From Utricularia gibba (Eukaryota; Streptophyta; Magnoliopsida; Lamiales; Lentibulariaceae), in contig NEEC01000009.1 of NCBI GenBank assembly GCA_002189035.1, forward strand, positions 1,550,001-1,614,000: a stretch of 64,000 nt of DNA, written 5' to 3'. Under the pieces are notes generated by a model. The model saw only the letters and a program-made list of their open reading frames with translations. It ran no database searches and was not told where the DNA came from. Shown here one piece after another: positions 1-12,708 of the stretch. How positions within the stretch are numbered: position 1 is the stretch's first letter; each line of letters opens with the position of its first letter. The position numbers and the translations under genes were made by a program.

Positions 1-1679
1 GTGGGAGATGAGCAGCCCTTCAAGCTCCGCTGGAGCAACCTGAGGAGAAACCAGTTGAGTTTTGTGTGTGTAAACAGATAAATGGAATATTGAATCTGAA
101 CTATCTTTCTCGTGCTTCCAACTTACCTGGAAACCTTTGTATTTTATGAGCTCCTTTATGCGGTCAACAACATAAAGCTGACCTTCGTCATCGAAGTATC
201 CCAGATCTCCTGTATGAACCCATCCATGCTTATCTATCATGAGTTTAGTCGCCTGTTCATTGTTAAAATAACCTGCAGAAAGATGTTGGCATTCAAGTTT
301 TCTTGCCAGGTGATACTTCAAATGGCTCATTTGCTCTTTGCAAGATTTGATTTTTACAGGATATAGTTAGAGAACAGATGGAGGTTTACCTGACAACATA
401 TTTGGGCCACGCACACATATTTCTCCGACCTGGCCAGGAGGAAGGGGCTTCAGCTTGTCAATGCTCAATATTCTGCATTCCACTCCAGGAACAAGCGTCC
501 CTGCAGAACCTGAAAATCGAGTCCCCATGTGTGGATTCTCAAGTGAGATGATACCACAGGTTTCAGTCATTCCATAGCCCTGAAAGATGGAGATCCTTAG
601 GCTCAGAGAATGGTAAGCACATTGTACCATCATAGGAAGTTCATCTTATAGCTAAGCCTAGCTACCTGGCAAACAACAGCTTGAGGGAAGTTCTTTGCAC
701 ACTCAATCATCAGTTCTCTTCCAAGTGGTGCAGCCCCTGATCCAATCATCTTCAAGGAAGACAGATTATACTTCTTGACTACGCTATTCTTAGCCAGTGC
801 CAGTATAATCGGGGCACAACGAAGAGATGAGTCACCCTGTGTGCTTCCACTGCCTTTAACATGAGTTCTAAGTCGAACTTCGACATGGAGACAATTGCGT
901 TGCCACGCTGCAGTTGTGCATACAGGATAACAGAGGCGCCAAAAACATGAAACATAGGCAAAGCACAAAGTAGAACGTTGTGCTTTTCCCCTGCTAGTTC
1001 TTGATCTACAGTAGCCATCAATGAGGAAGAAATGAAATTTCTGTGCGTAAGGATAACACCTTTGCTTTCCCCTGTGGTTCCAGAAGAGTACAATAACACG
1101 GCGGTGTCATCCTGCTTGATTCCATGAGAATTATCTATCAAATCAGCAGACCCTTCATTGTTTACAAGCTTGTGGAACGTAGTGATCCAAGGAATTTTCC
1201 CGATGGGCAGAATCGAATCCTTTCTGGAGCCCAGAATAATCACAGGCAAACCCAAATCTTTGACCTTAGGAAGTAAATTCTCTACAGTAATGACAAGCGT
1301 AGGCTTCGAGTTTTGAACCTGTTTCGATATCTCACCGACGGTATACATGGGGTTAACCGTGGAAACGATAGCCCCAATTGCAACAACGCCATAAAAACAG
1401 ATAGGAAACTGGGCAGAATTGGGGAGAAAAGAAGAAGAACATCATTTTTTTTGACGCCCAGTTGCAGCAATCCAACGGAAGCTCTGGCGACAACAGATTT
1501 GAACTGGGAGAAGGAAAAAACTTCACCAGTATCAAAATCTATAATGGCTGGCTTATCCGAGTAAGAGGATGAGTTTCTGAATAGAAACGAAGCCATTGAA
1601 AGATGGGAGTCCTTGGGGAACAAGACCGGCGGCCTCAACGATCTGTATACCCATCACGACCATACCCAGATTTCTCCAT
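1..1679 (-). CDS. 4-coumarate-CoA ligase-like acyl-activating enzyme, partial (3' end outside window), frame broken three times
   Basis: Adenylate-forming (ANL superfamily) acyl-CoA ligase, closest to plant 4CL-like 7 (At4g05160 type), which are mostly peroxisomal enzymes activating fatty or oxylipin acids to CoA esters. Exons read 1679-666, 579-390, 272-127 and 39-1, and the gene runs off the left edge. Visible motifs: AMP-binding P-loop [13 protein letters not shown], substrate motif [25 protein letters not shown], then [12 protein letters not shown] and [13 protein letters not shown]. The ATG at 1679 opens the [10 protein letters not shown] start typical of the family. The first exon needs three frame changes, near 1650-1652, 1421-1424 and 811-814. 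Each is one base missing beside a G/C run, and conserved sequence resumes immediately after each. Either a pseudogene or, more likely, uncorrected assembly errors. Exact acid substrate cannot be told. Confidence 0.9.
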
Positions 1680-2260
1680 ATTCTTGGTTTCCCCGCCCCC
1701 CCCCTGGGAACTTCGTCGGGACTCCCCACAAGGAAGGTGAAGAGATTGGATTGGACTTCTCCACACAAGCAGAAGTTCCTCTCAGAAGGGAATTAAAAAA
1801 TAGTAATGCGAAAACTCCAGATTGATAGCATTAGGCCATTGACCCTTCCCCAGCCACTCAGTAATATGATTTACAATGCACAATGGTTGACCAACATAAT
1901 CTTACAGTCTCAAGAAGGATTTTTTATGTGATTATTACACGATACTCGTTCAACAACAATTGTAGAGTCTCGACCACACACTCGTGTACACATTTTCTGC
2001 TCAATTGGTGTCCCTGATGCATCGATCAACTGCTAATCTCCTCTTTCTACTCATAAGCTGTTCACTTGATCAATTTGCTGTGTTTCTCACTCAACTGGTA
2101 GTCTCTTTTCGCCTGCTTTCTTGTCTGTCCACGTTGATGGATGGATCAGTTTTCCACTCTGTTTTTGCATCCCATTCAACAGTAACAAAAAGGGCTTCCT
2201 TGGTGAAAATGGTGTAAACAAAAGTAAACTCCACAGACACCACATGCCAATGCAAGAGAT

Positions 2261-2364
2261 TTGAAAGAGTTGGAGTTTGTGAAGAACAATGTTTCTTGAG
2301 AATAATAAAAATTTGAAAGATGTGGAGTTTATGGAGAACAATGTTTCTTGAGAATAATAAAATT
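2261..2364. repeat. Two-copy 52-bp tandem repeat
   Basis: Copy 1 (2261-2312) and copy 2 (2313-2364) both start TTGAAAGA and both carry GAACAATGTTTCTTGAGAAT followed by AATAAA; only a few bases differ. It lies in intergenic DNA and has no coding potential. Confidence 0.85.
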
Positions 2365-3152
2365 ATTTATATAACATTTTTTCTTAAGTAGAAAAAACAA
2401 AGATATTCCAAACAAATTCATATTTTCAAATATTTCATTGGAAGCCAATAATCAACTTGACATCAAAATTGGAATCTTGATCGAATTGAGCACTTAGAAG
2501 CATTGTATTTTTTGTACGAGAACTTCTTCCATATGCGTTTCAAGATCCATGAGTTTGACTAATCAGACCATGTAAAATCCATCATCTTATCAATAAATAT
2601 ATAATTAGAAAGTAATTAATCTCATCCTGATTACGATTTAGGGAATCAAAATCAGCACAGCTGCTACCCAACCGAGACACCGGACACGTGGAAGCTCTTT
2701 ATTTTCCCAACCGAACTAACCACCGCTTTCAGAAAGATCGTACATTTTGGAATGGGGCCCATCACTCTTGACCCATCCATCGTGTGTTGACTACTGGCCC
2801 GGCCCATCTCTTATTTTATTTTATTTTTATTTATTATTGATTTGTTGTGTGTGCGCAATTGGAATCTTAATTAGGATTTCTTTTTTTTTTATTAAATTTA
2901 ATTCGCACTTGTCATTGGACCGAATTGGTGGTGGTAAGTGTGACACAGTAACTGAACAGCCCACGTGGTAAACCATGATTTGTTAATCCAAGATTTGGAC
3001 CATTGCGGACCAAGACCGCACCATCTGTACGGTCCAATACAATTAATCATCAATAATAAAAAGGAAGCAGAAGGGTGATCACATCATCTTTTAACCAAAC
3101 CCCACATTGGTGAAAATCATCTAAAAAAAATTTACCCATCCGTACTCTTAAC

Positions 3153-3175
3153 AACCCTAAACCACTAACCCTAAA
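3153..3175 (+). promoter_or_regulatory. Pair of telo-box-like motifs upstream of the 3634 gene
   Basis: AACCCTAA at 3153-3160 and AACCCTAAA at 3167-3175 match the plant telo-box (AAACCCTAA core), an element common near transcription starts of growth and translation genes. Function here is inferred only from position and motif. Confidence 0.4.
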
Positions 3176-3633
3176 GAATTATCACATTCCCAACTAAATT
3201 TCACTCCACATATCACCATCACCAAGGCAACGACACATGAGGAATGGGAGAGATCTTTGCTCTGATCCCTATCTTGTGAAAGTTCTTTGATCTGCTGAGC
3301 ATGTTACTCACAAGGACAGTTCGGGATCCAAACCACATGGTCTTTGTTTCTAAACAGTCTTAAAATGGACCAGGTGTTATGTCTGAAACCAGTGTTGTAA
3401 TTTGGTGTGTGAGAAGAATTAGGGTTTGAGGTTGGCACGAGAGACAAAAATCTGGGCTGGTGCAGTGCGCAGGCAAAGTCACATCATGAAGCAGAGGCAA
3501 TGGACCCCGGATTTATCGGTATACTGGAGACCCCCCATCTTCATTTACGTGCTCACATGTTCATGTCATCACCACACTGCTTTTCTCTGCTCTGACTCTG
3601 CTTCTGCGTTACTGGTTTCCAGGGTAAGCCTTC

Positions 3634-4133
3634 ATGGGGGATATGGGATTGGAACACCACCACAATCCCGATGAATGCAGCCTGAGATCAGCCATGATGG
3701 AGCTCCATCGACAGCAGCTGCGGATGAGGGACGAAGAAATTTCTCATCTCAGGGATCTGCTTACAGCGCTCCTAAAGCAGCGGGACAACTGCAACAACAG
3801 CAATGGCCAGATTCCTGGTATCATTCCAGATGGGTTTTCTAGTCTCGGATACAGGGAGATTCCGGTGGAGCTCTTCAGGAGGCGGCCGTTGCCGGAGAAG
3901 GGGAAACTCCTGGAAGCCGTGGTGGAAGCTGGACCACTTCTCCAGACACTTTTTGTTTCGGGGCCTTTGCCGGAGTGGCGGCACCCTCCCCCGCCACTTG
4001 ACCACCGCCTCATTCCCCGGTACCGGAAATGCCCGGAATGCTGGGTCTATCGGAACTTCCAAGTCAAAACGTTGGCGGTGGTGACGCCTGCAAGAGAAGA
4101 AAGAGGAGAAAAACAACAGCCTTCTATTCATGA
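3634..4133 (+). CDS. Small plant-conserved protein of unknown function with LLxxxGPLPxWRHPPPPL motif; probable frameshift near 4001
   Basis: Unknown function. The N-terminal half (DECSLRSAMMELHRQQLRMRDEEISHLR, quoted in part) is a short charged coiled coil. It is followed by PLPEKGKLLEAV, then AGPLLQTLFVSGPLPEWRHPPPPL, the signature of a plant-specific family whose members end in a proline-rich stretch and a basic RKR tail. The ATG sits just after a splice-acceptor-like ...TTTCCAG, so an untranslated leader exon is likely. As read, the frame after 4000 gives unrelated sequence to a stop at 4146. Moving by one base at 4001-4005 gives a proline-rich tail with KRRKRRK and a stop at 4131-4133, as expected for the family. 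I infer one C is missing there. The basic tail suggests nuclear location, untested. Confidence 0.7.
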
Positions 4134-5057
4134 TTCGAAAACGTAGTGGGCTTTTAGATCTTAGTGGGCCGTGGTATGGGCCTTAAATAGAACCGAATCG
4201 TGGGTGGCCCACTCCACATTACGAGGTTTCTTCTGTGCTGCCAGGTGTCTTGTAGTTTGAATTTTTTTAACGGCTCATTTACCATGTTTTATGTGATTTT
4301 TAATAATATTTGAAATTAGAAAAATTTGAAATTTAAAACATTAATTTAAAAATCAAATTTCCTTTCCAAAGATATCTTTCTGGGGTCAAAATAGTACTTT
4401 TGCATGCAAATTAAAACCAATATAATATCAATATAAATATACATTTTTGAGTTGTTAAATACTCTCATTCTACTATATAAGAAATAACATGATTTTTATT
4501 TTCAAAATGAAAAAAATAATTTCCTAATATTTTTTGCATTTTTTTCTTCCATAATTTGAAAATGCAATAATTTAATCTTTGGATAATTACTGCTACCTAT
4601 TTTTGTAGAGGATTAATTCCATTCATCTGCTATTATGAATAGTATTTTATCAGCACCGTAAAGATTCTCTTCTCGGACGGAAGAGACGCGCTCTCGCGTG
4701 AGGGCACGTTGGACCGACTGCGGCCTGCGCCATCGGCCTATTGTATGCGACGGGATTACGGGTACAAATCAAGCAGGGATTCATTTTGAATCTCCAATAT
4801 CACGTAAGGATTTGAAACGTTGGCTCCCCAATTGTTAGTATCTGGGGCGGTTTCTTCTAAGCTATATTCATGTTCATACTTGTTTCAGTTGTTTTTTCCA
4901 TTATTTGAGTTGGGTGATTTATGGCGCACTGCTATTAATTTTGGTGTTTACATGGGATCTGTGGAGGGAAAGATATCATTTTTGGTTGATTGCATTAACG
5001 TTTAGGGAGAGGGTTTGGATCCGCTATTCCGGTTGGAGTTCGGGTTCACGGTTGGAG
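4134..5057. other. Intergenic, AT-rich core plus promoter/leader of the 5058 gene
   Basis: About 4260-4660 is strongly AT-rich and non-coding. The GC-richer stretch from about 4670 likely holds the promoter and 5' leader of the large gene that starts at 5058. No convincing TATA box or small gene was seen. Confidence 0.5.
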
Positions 5058-8000
5058 ATGGCCAATAATGGACCTAAGTTTGCATCTGTGAATTTGAACA
5101 AGTCGTATGGGCAGCCGCATCATTTTCCACACTATAATGGGGGTGGACAGGGTATTGCATCTGGACGGGGCCGATCAGTTGGTGGGAGTTCTGGAGGAAT
5201 GGTCGTTCTATCTCGGAATAGGGGCATGGCACCCAAAGTTGTTCCGAAACTATCGATTCCACCCCCATGAATTTGCCATCTTTGAGAAAAGAGCATGAGA
5301 AATATGATATGTTGGGTTCTGGTGGATCTGGTGTTGGTGGTACTAATAGTGGTGGACCACGACCTACTTCATCGGGTGTGGGCTGGACAAAGCCGACTGT
5401 TACCATGACTCAGAAAAACATCAGTAGTATTGATATTCCTGGGGCACGTGCTGTAGATACCATGATTGATGCTGGTGTGGCCTCAGCTTCTTATATTCCG
5501 CCATCTGCACGCACAGGTGCAGTTGGAGTCATGACATCTGTTTCGCGGGATATTCCCCCTTCTGCAGACAAAGCCATTGTTTTAAGAGGTGAGGATTTCC
5601 CAACTCTACAGGCTGCAAGGCCTGTCTCTTCTGGCACAAGTCGGAAACAGATGGACCTGAAGCAAAAGCATGTTGAGAACGAGGGCTTGAATATGGGTAG
5701 AAGGGGCAGTTCTGATGCACAGCAATCAGGACTGACCCCAATGGGCAAGGGAGGACATCAGGTCATGGAAAATCATCATGATCAAGTTTCTAGTTCGAGG
5801 AAGAATTGGGATTACCTTCCTGATCCGTTGCCATTGGTTCGCATGACTCCAAGGTCTGACTGGGCAGACGATGAGCGTGACACAGGCCCTGGATTTGTGG
5901 AGCATGAAAGAGAAGCTGGTTTTCGAAAAAGTGAAAATTATTGGGACAGAGATTTTGATTTTCCATTGCCTAGCTTTTTGCCTTACAAACCAATTCATAG
6001 ACATCCGGAAAGACATGGTAAAGACAATGAAATGGGGAGTAGCTTTCCAAGTGAAACACGCAAATTAGATGCATATAAGAAATATTCAAATGAAGTGTAT
6101 CAAGAGGGTCGGGAGGTGGATAAATGGAGATCATCGCTTTCTAGAGATGGCTCCCAGGAGAATGGGATTCATGGAGTTGATGTTCGCAGGAGAATGGCTG
6201 CTCCTGGTAACATCTTAAAGGAGAACAAGTACGTCCCTCCACACCATGCAGACACAAGTCGTGATGGAAATAACACAGGTAAGCAGGACTCTTTATTTGG
6301 CTGGAGGGATTTGAGCATCATGGGAAGGCAGCACCCAAACAATTCAGTTGAATTTAGTTATAACCATATTCGCCAAGACAAGCATCTATCCAATCAAAAT
6401 TCTAGATTCAGAGACGATAAGTATCAGAATAATGCATTTGCTAAACCTTTAGTTGGTTCTGTTGGGAAAATGGGTTCAATGGTTGATCCAATGATGAACG
6501 TGGGGAAGGATAAGAGATTTTTGAGAAGTGATAACCCATTTCAGATGGAAAACCTCTCTTGAGAGACATTAATTCTGCAGTTTTTGATGAGAAAGATCTC
6601 TTTGCTGGGGGGGTTGTTGGGATCATCAAGAGAAAAAAGAATGCTGCGAAAATTAATGATATCCATGATCCAGTTCGAGAGTCTTTTGAGGCTGAACTTG
6701 AAAGAGTTCAGAGGATCCAAGAGCTTGAACGGCAGAGGGCAACTGAAGAACAAGAAAGAGCTTTTGAGCAAGCTCAAAGGGAAAAAGAAGAAAGAGAAAA
6801 AAGGATTATGGAAGAAGAAGAACACATGCGAAGATTGGAAGAGGAGGCACGTGAAGCTGCACAGAGGGCAGAACGGGATCATCTTGAGGCTATCCGGCGA
6901 GCTGAGGAACAGAGAATTGCCAGGGAAGAAGAAAGGAAAAGATTTCAGCAGGAAGAAGACAGGCGAAAGCAAGCTGCAAAACAGAAGCTTTTGGAAGTGG
7001 AGGCTAGGATGGCAAGGCGAGAGGCTGATGCTTTCAAAGGTGATGCTTCTGCACCTAGTAGGAGTGTTTATGAGAAACTGGATCCAGCAGCAAAGGAAAA
7101 TTATAGTTCCCGGAAATCAGATAGGGATAGCTGGGAAAATGGCAAGAGAATGATGGAGGATGTGAAAACTTCTGTTTCTTTTGATTCATATGCTAGTAAT
7201 AGACCCGAGGCAAATTTGAAGGCATATACTCGTATAGAAGATGCTTCAAACTTTCATGAGAGAGGGAAAGCTAGTGGTTCTTGGAGAAAGGATGCAACTG
7301 AAAATGATGGTAGTTTTTCTTCTCCATTTTCAGATCTGGAGACTGTTCATGGTGATAGTGCAGCAGCTCTGAGGAAAGAGTCACATGGAGAAACTCAATG
7401 GATACGAAATAGGGGCTTGTTGAAGGTTGGGGATAATGAGTCGTCATCTGATGATTTGGGGTACAATAAGGAACATAGGCAGAACCTTGCTGCGAAGATG
7501 GACTCATATCCCAAAAATAAATTCAATGATTCTGAATTACATGATGATATTGCTGAAAAATATGTCGATAATGGATGGGGCCTCCGGAAATCTCAAGGTT
7601 ATACTCCCACTTATTCAGACCACATGCATCCCACCGCTGAAGCCAATGAGTTTTATTTTACTGGGAGGGCAAGGTACTCTTTGAGGCAACCCCGTGTCCT
7701 CCCCCCTCCTTCATTTGCTCCTACTCAAAGGGCTACATCCATCGCTGCTGAGAATGCTGGTCAACCCGCCTTTTCAGATAGTGGTATTCAGCACTCACAT
7801 GACTCTAGGATTGACAGAGGTGGAGAGAGAGCATATATTGATCATGGTCAACAAATTCTTGAGATGCCTGATGCTTTTAGATTGCAGCGAGATGATTTTA
7901 CTTCTGGTGGTCAGAAATTGGAAAATGAGTCTGGTTGTGATTCACAATCTTCATTATCTGTATCCAGTCCACCAGCGTCTCCACCACATCTTTCTCATGA

Positions 8001-11000
8001 TGAGTTTGAGGATTCATACATACTGTCATCAGCAGAAAGTGAAAGAAAATTACTTAGGAAGAATGATTCACTTGCTTGCAACAACAATAATGGAAACAGT
8101 GCTGCTGTTATTGTTTCCGACTCTGTTTGTGAGGTGGGGGATGAAGAGTGGGGTCCAGGACATGATTGCACACTGCAGCAGCAAGAAGAATATGACGAAG
8201 ATGAAAATGGCCATCAAGAAAATGATGGCCTGCGTGTTGTTAATGAAAATACTGAAGTCCAAAATCTTGAGCTAACACACGAGGAAATGGAGTTACCTGA
8301 TATACAGAACAATGTTGTTTTGGGCTTTGATGAGGGCGTAGAAGTTGAAATATCAAATGATGATTTTGAGAATATTCTTGAGACTCAAGAAAGGTTAATT
8401 GGTGCGGCTGGAAGGTCTTTTGGCTTCGTTGATGAAAGTAGTCCAGTTAATGCCTTGTCTTCCGAAGAAAGAAATATTATGTCTGCAGTTGATTCTCATA
8501 AGAGAATTTCTGATAGTTCTTCTGGATTGGTGACAGAAACATACGCATGGGAATGTTCTGGCCAACAGATCAGTGCTCCATGTTCCTTGACAGACACTAG
8601 TCACATAGACTGTGGCAATTTTGTGGATGCATCAGTTTTTAACGGTAAAGGGAGGGTCTCATCGTCTGGAGAGGTTAATAGTGGCATCAGCCAAACTCAA
8701 AATATCTCATCTTTGGCCTATAGTGAGACTGGTGGTGATTTACCTCAAAAGCTTCAGTTTGGGCTCTTTTCTGGCACTTCTACATGTCCATTGCCTGCTA
8801 TACAAATCGGTTCAATAAAAATGCCTCTTCATACTCATTTAACAGTAGTTTCACCAATTACTCATATGAATCCATCACAACCTCCAAAGTTCCAGTTTGG
8901 TAAGCTTCATCATTCATTTCCCCCTTCACAGGGAATTTTTGGCATACCACTGGAGTCGATACCCTTTGATCAGTCTAATGGGATAAATCACCTTAGTCTG
9001 AATCCGGATGCTGGAGTATCCATGAATCGTGAATCTGGAGTAGATGCCTCTACACACAGACTATCCGAAGACTTACTGCCATCTATTTCTTTAAGCGATC
9101 GGCAGGGTGCTTCACTGAAAAATTTAGATGGCAGCCATCATGATAATTCCCTTGTCCACTCATCTTCTTCCCTCAGTTCCCGGAGGGATGATAAAAAAAT
9201 TTCAGGAACTGGATTTCTAGTTGAAGCCATGGGAAAGCTGGATGCTGCTTCAAAGGATATTCTACCTTCTGCGACGGCAGGAGGATCTGATTCTCAATTG
9301 CCAAATGCGAAGCCAGTTATGCAGTCTGTTTTTGTTGAAAATAAATTTTCTGGAATGAGAAGATTTAGCCAAGTGTCTGGCGGCAGGGGAAGGAGAGTCA
9401 TTTATGCAATGAAGAACGGGCATACTTCTTCATCCAAGCATGATTACACTATACCAGATGACACGTATGAGATCCAAAGAAGACCTCGAAGGGTTGTGCA
9501 GAAAAGGGAATACCGTGTTCGTGTAAAAGATGAGCGCAAAGCAAGAGAACAATCTGTTTATTCAAATGACATAGCACTAGATGATAAGCCAACTTATCTG
9601 GAAAAGTCAAGTGGAGCTTTAACAAGCAGTGGTTCAAAGAGGAGTATAAAGCAGAAAATTGAAATCTCCTCTGCTGGAAGTGTGGTCTCAGGGAATCTGA
9701 ATTCTGGGATAGAGCAGTGAAAGAAACCCAAATGTATTCCTCTAAGAAGACGCAGAATGCATCGCAATTTGGAGGGGTGAACTTGAGACAAGCTGCATCA
9801 GAGGATGTTGATGCTCCCATGCAGAGTGGTGTTGTTAGAGTGTTTAAACAGCCGGGTATTGAATGCCCAAGTGATGAAGATGATTTTATTGAAGTTAGAT
9901 CAAAGAGGCAAATGCTGAATGATCGTCGAGAGCAGAGAGAAAAGGAAACCAAAGCAAAATCACTCACCACCAAGGTATCAATATTTTTTCAACGAGACAC
10001 TTAGTGGTCTTTGTAACTTTAAGTGGCCTATGGGTATCTGTCAAGTTTTTTTTTTATTTATTCTTCAGCCAGTGCGCAAATCACAGCCTTCCAGACAGAA
10101 GGATGGTGTCCCCAAAAGTCAAGGGAAGGTGCCTGCGCATTTGAGTGGTGAGGATTCAGTCAGGTTCTAACGGAATCTTTCTTCATTTAAGAGCTCTTAC
10201 TTGACTAATTGTGCTGTATCTATAGGATGTACAACGCAGGTTATATTGCCAGCTAGGGCTTCTGCTGCCTCCCAGCCTCCAACTGCCAAATGTCAAGAGA
10301 ATTCTGAAACACAATCTATCAAGTGCGTGGCCTTCAAAAAGCACCTCTTCATTTTGAATTTATTTTACCATAATACTTTATATGGTTTTTAAGTACGCTT
10401 TATATGGCAGGGCTTCGCATTTAAGTCCTGTAAGAATTTTTTCAAGTGATGGATCAGAACACGATCATGCTCAAATGCCTGATACCAGAAATACGGTTTG
10501 AAAACTATTTTTCTTTTTAGGAAATTATGGAGTAGTCAATACAGAATTGCATGAGAAACTGAGTACGATTTTTTTTTTCCTGTCAGGTGATATCCATGGG
10601 ACACGATCAAATGGATGAGGCTACGAAACCTGCTAGGCATAGTTCTCCAGTTTCTGTTGGTGGTCATCCAACCGCAGTGGGTGACGCACTCGTGGATTTT
10701 CCAGTGCCATCTATTGCAGAAGACAAAACATTTTCTGGTGCAAATTCAATTAGCTTGGGCATCAGAGAAAATATTCAATTTGGTGGATATTTGTCTCCAT
10801 AATCTTGGGTTTTCTTCAAATAAATTGCGCACTCTCGGTGATAATTTTGTTTTTCTTTTTGCAGGAGCTGTTATGTCTCCAGTGGTCCTCCCTCCTAGTA
10901 GTGATGCTATGTCACATGGAATCGGTGCTCCAGGTTTGAGTCAAGGAAATATTAACATTTCCCAACCTTTTCAAGTAGCCGTCAAGCAAAGTTCTCTTTA

Positions 11001-12708
11001 CTATGAAAAAGATAAACATTTGAGTGGCTCTCATGCTCCTAAGCAAGATTCTGAAGCTGAAGCTGCTTCTGCCATTGCTGCTGCTGCAAGCAGCTACAAG
11101 ATGGTTAAGGATGACCTGGTCCGGATAATGACACCAATGAGTTTGGCAGTCCTAATATCAGCCACACTAGAACTGGTAGAAACTCTTAATTCTGCCCCAA
11201 TGCAGTTTGCGTAAAAAGATGGGTAGCTTTTATGTTCTTCGTTATGACCTGTATTTTTTTTTACAGGTGTTGTCGGAGATAAAAAATCTCCAAGCCATTT
11301 AAGGGTCGATGAGTACATTGTATCGCTTCCAGAGGATTTATCTGTTGAGACAACAACAATTTCCATATGGCCACCATTACCCAGTCCCCAGAGTTCCCCT
11401 AGCCAGATTGTTTCACATTTTACACCAGGTCCACATACCCATTACCCATTCTATGAAGTGAACCCAATTTTAGGGGGCCCTATTTTTGCCCCAAGCCAAG
11501 AGTCTTCTGGTGCACAATTACAACTTCAAAATAGTACCGCATCTGGTTCTGGACCTCTTGGTAACTGGCAGCAGCACCATTCGAATGTTGATTCCTTCTA
11601 TGGTCGTCCAGCTGCATATTCTGGCCCATTTGTTAGCCCTCCTGGCAGCATTCCTGGGTCCAGGGGGCTCCCATGGTTGTCTTTAACCATTTTCCTCCAG
11701 TTGGACAATATGGCCAACAGGTTGGCGTGGGGTTAATGGGTGCTGCCACATATATCCCACCTGGAAAGCAGGCTGATTGGAAAAAATCATCAACTTCCTT
11801 GGGGGAGGGTGATGTCAAGGACGTGAATGTCTCTAACATGCAACGAAATCCTCCAACCATGGCACCTCCTTTTCAGCATCTTGCCCCTGGCTCCCCACTC
11901 TTGCCAGTGCTTTCCGCAGTTCCTGTATTTGATAAGTCTCCGTTCCAGGTATTCTCAAATTTGGTCTTCATTTGCTATTGTATATGTTATCTTTCTTTAA
12001 AATCGAGTTAATGATGTCGGTACTGTGGCTCTTCAGTCTAGCTTACGTCATTGAAATGCATTCTCTTGCACTATGCTTATGGCTCGCTCCTTTGTCATCC
12101 AGACCGTTCCCGACTTGACAATGCAACCATCTTTGGGGCCTCTCCACTCAGCTCCCGTCTCTCGCCCTATCCAGACACAAGATGAAGTAGCTCTGCATTC
12201 TCAAGTCAAGCATGGGCTTTCTGTTGAGCAGCCAGTAACCACCCACAGGCTCGCTGAATCACGGGTTGCATCAACCTCAGACACCAACGCAAATTTTGTT
12301 GTAGTCAAGAATGCAAATGTAGGAGGTGTGGTAGATGAATCACTGGCAGCCAGTGCAGCTCCATCTGTTCAGAATTCTAGCATCCACGGCTCATCAGCGA
12401 GTGCAGACGCTGAATCAGTAAAGATCAACAAAAAAGAAAACGTTAAGAAGCAGACCGTTGGCTCTGTGAAGACCCAACAATATGCACAAAGAAATGCTCC
12501 GCCCCAGCGCGGCCAAACTCCTTCCGGCTATAATGTTCAAAGAGGGGGCATGACTCAGGTGAACAACCAAGGCCATGAATGGCCACGGCGCCGGGACAGT
12601 TTTCGTGGAAGGAATCAGCCGTTTGGTGGGGATAGGGGCTTCCCTGCAGTGAAGTCCAGACAAATATATGTGGCGAAGCAAACACCCAATTTGAGTTCGT
12701 CAACATGA
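5058..12708 (+). CDS. Very large uncharacterised coiled-coil protein (At3g50370 type), five suspected one-base deletions
   Basis: Large plant-conserved protein of unknown biochemical role, about 2,100 residues if joined. One giant first exon (5058-9974) is followed by smaller exons near 10069-10163, 10226-10331, 10411-10495, 10587-10786, 10865-11175, 11267-11948 and 12103-12708. In order: Gly-rich start, SLRKEHE motif, SDWADDERDTG, a long charged Glu/Arg/Gln coiled coil (6690-7050), RQPRVLPPP, the acidic EEYDEDENG segment, VLGFDEGVEVE, a Pro-rich region, an Arg-rich RRPRRVVQ stretch, DEDDFIEVRSKRQMLNDRREQREKE, and a C-terminal RGG-like tail ending RQIYVAKQ. The coiled coil and RG-rich tail suggest an RNA- or chromatin-associated scaffold; this is inference. 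The frame breaks at 5262-5266, 6553-6554, 9719, 11121-11122 and 11670-11672, each healed by one added G/C. I first thought of MOS1 but the sequence does not match it. Confidence 0.85.

Larger units (their letters stand above)
1680..3633. other. Divergent intergenic region between the 4CL-like gene and the 3634 gene
   Basis: No coding gene seen. It should hold both promoters: the left part belongs to the minus-strand ligase, the right part to the plus-strand gene at 3634. It contains a two-copy 52-bp direct repeat at 2261-2364 and two telo-box-like AACCCTAA motifs near 3153-3175. An untranslated leader exon probably runs from about 3400 to 3633. An upstream ATG at 3486 opens a frame that overlaps the 3634 start; without transcript data I cannot say whether it is spliced out. 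Confidence 0.6.

Noticed and set aside
5058-12708. MODIFIER OF SNC1 (MOS1/BAT2-like) as identity of the large gene
   Set aside because: Both are large low-complexity proteins with a charged coiled coil, but the motifs here (start, SDWADDERDTG, C-terminal YVAKQ) match the separate At3g50370-type family, not MOS1.
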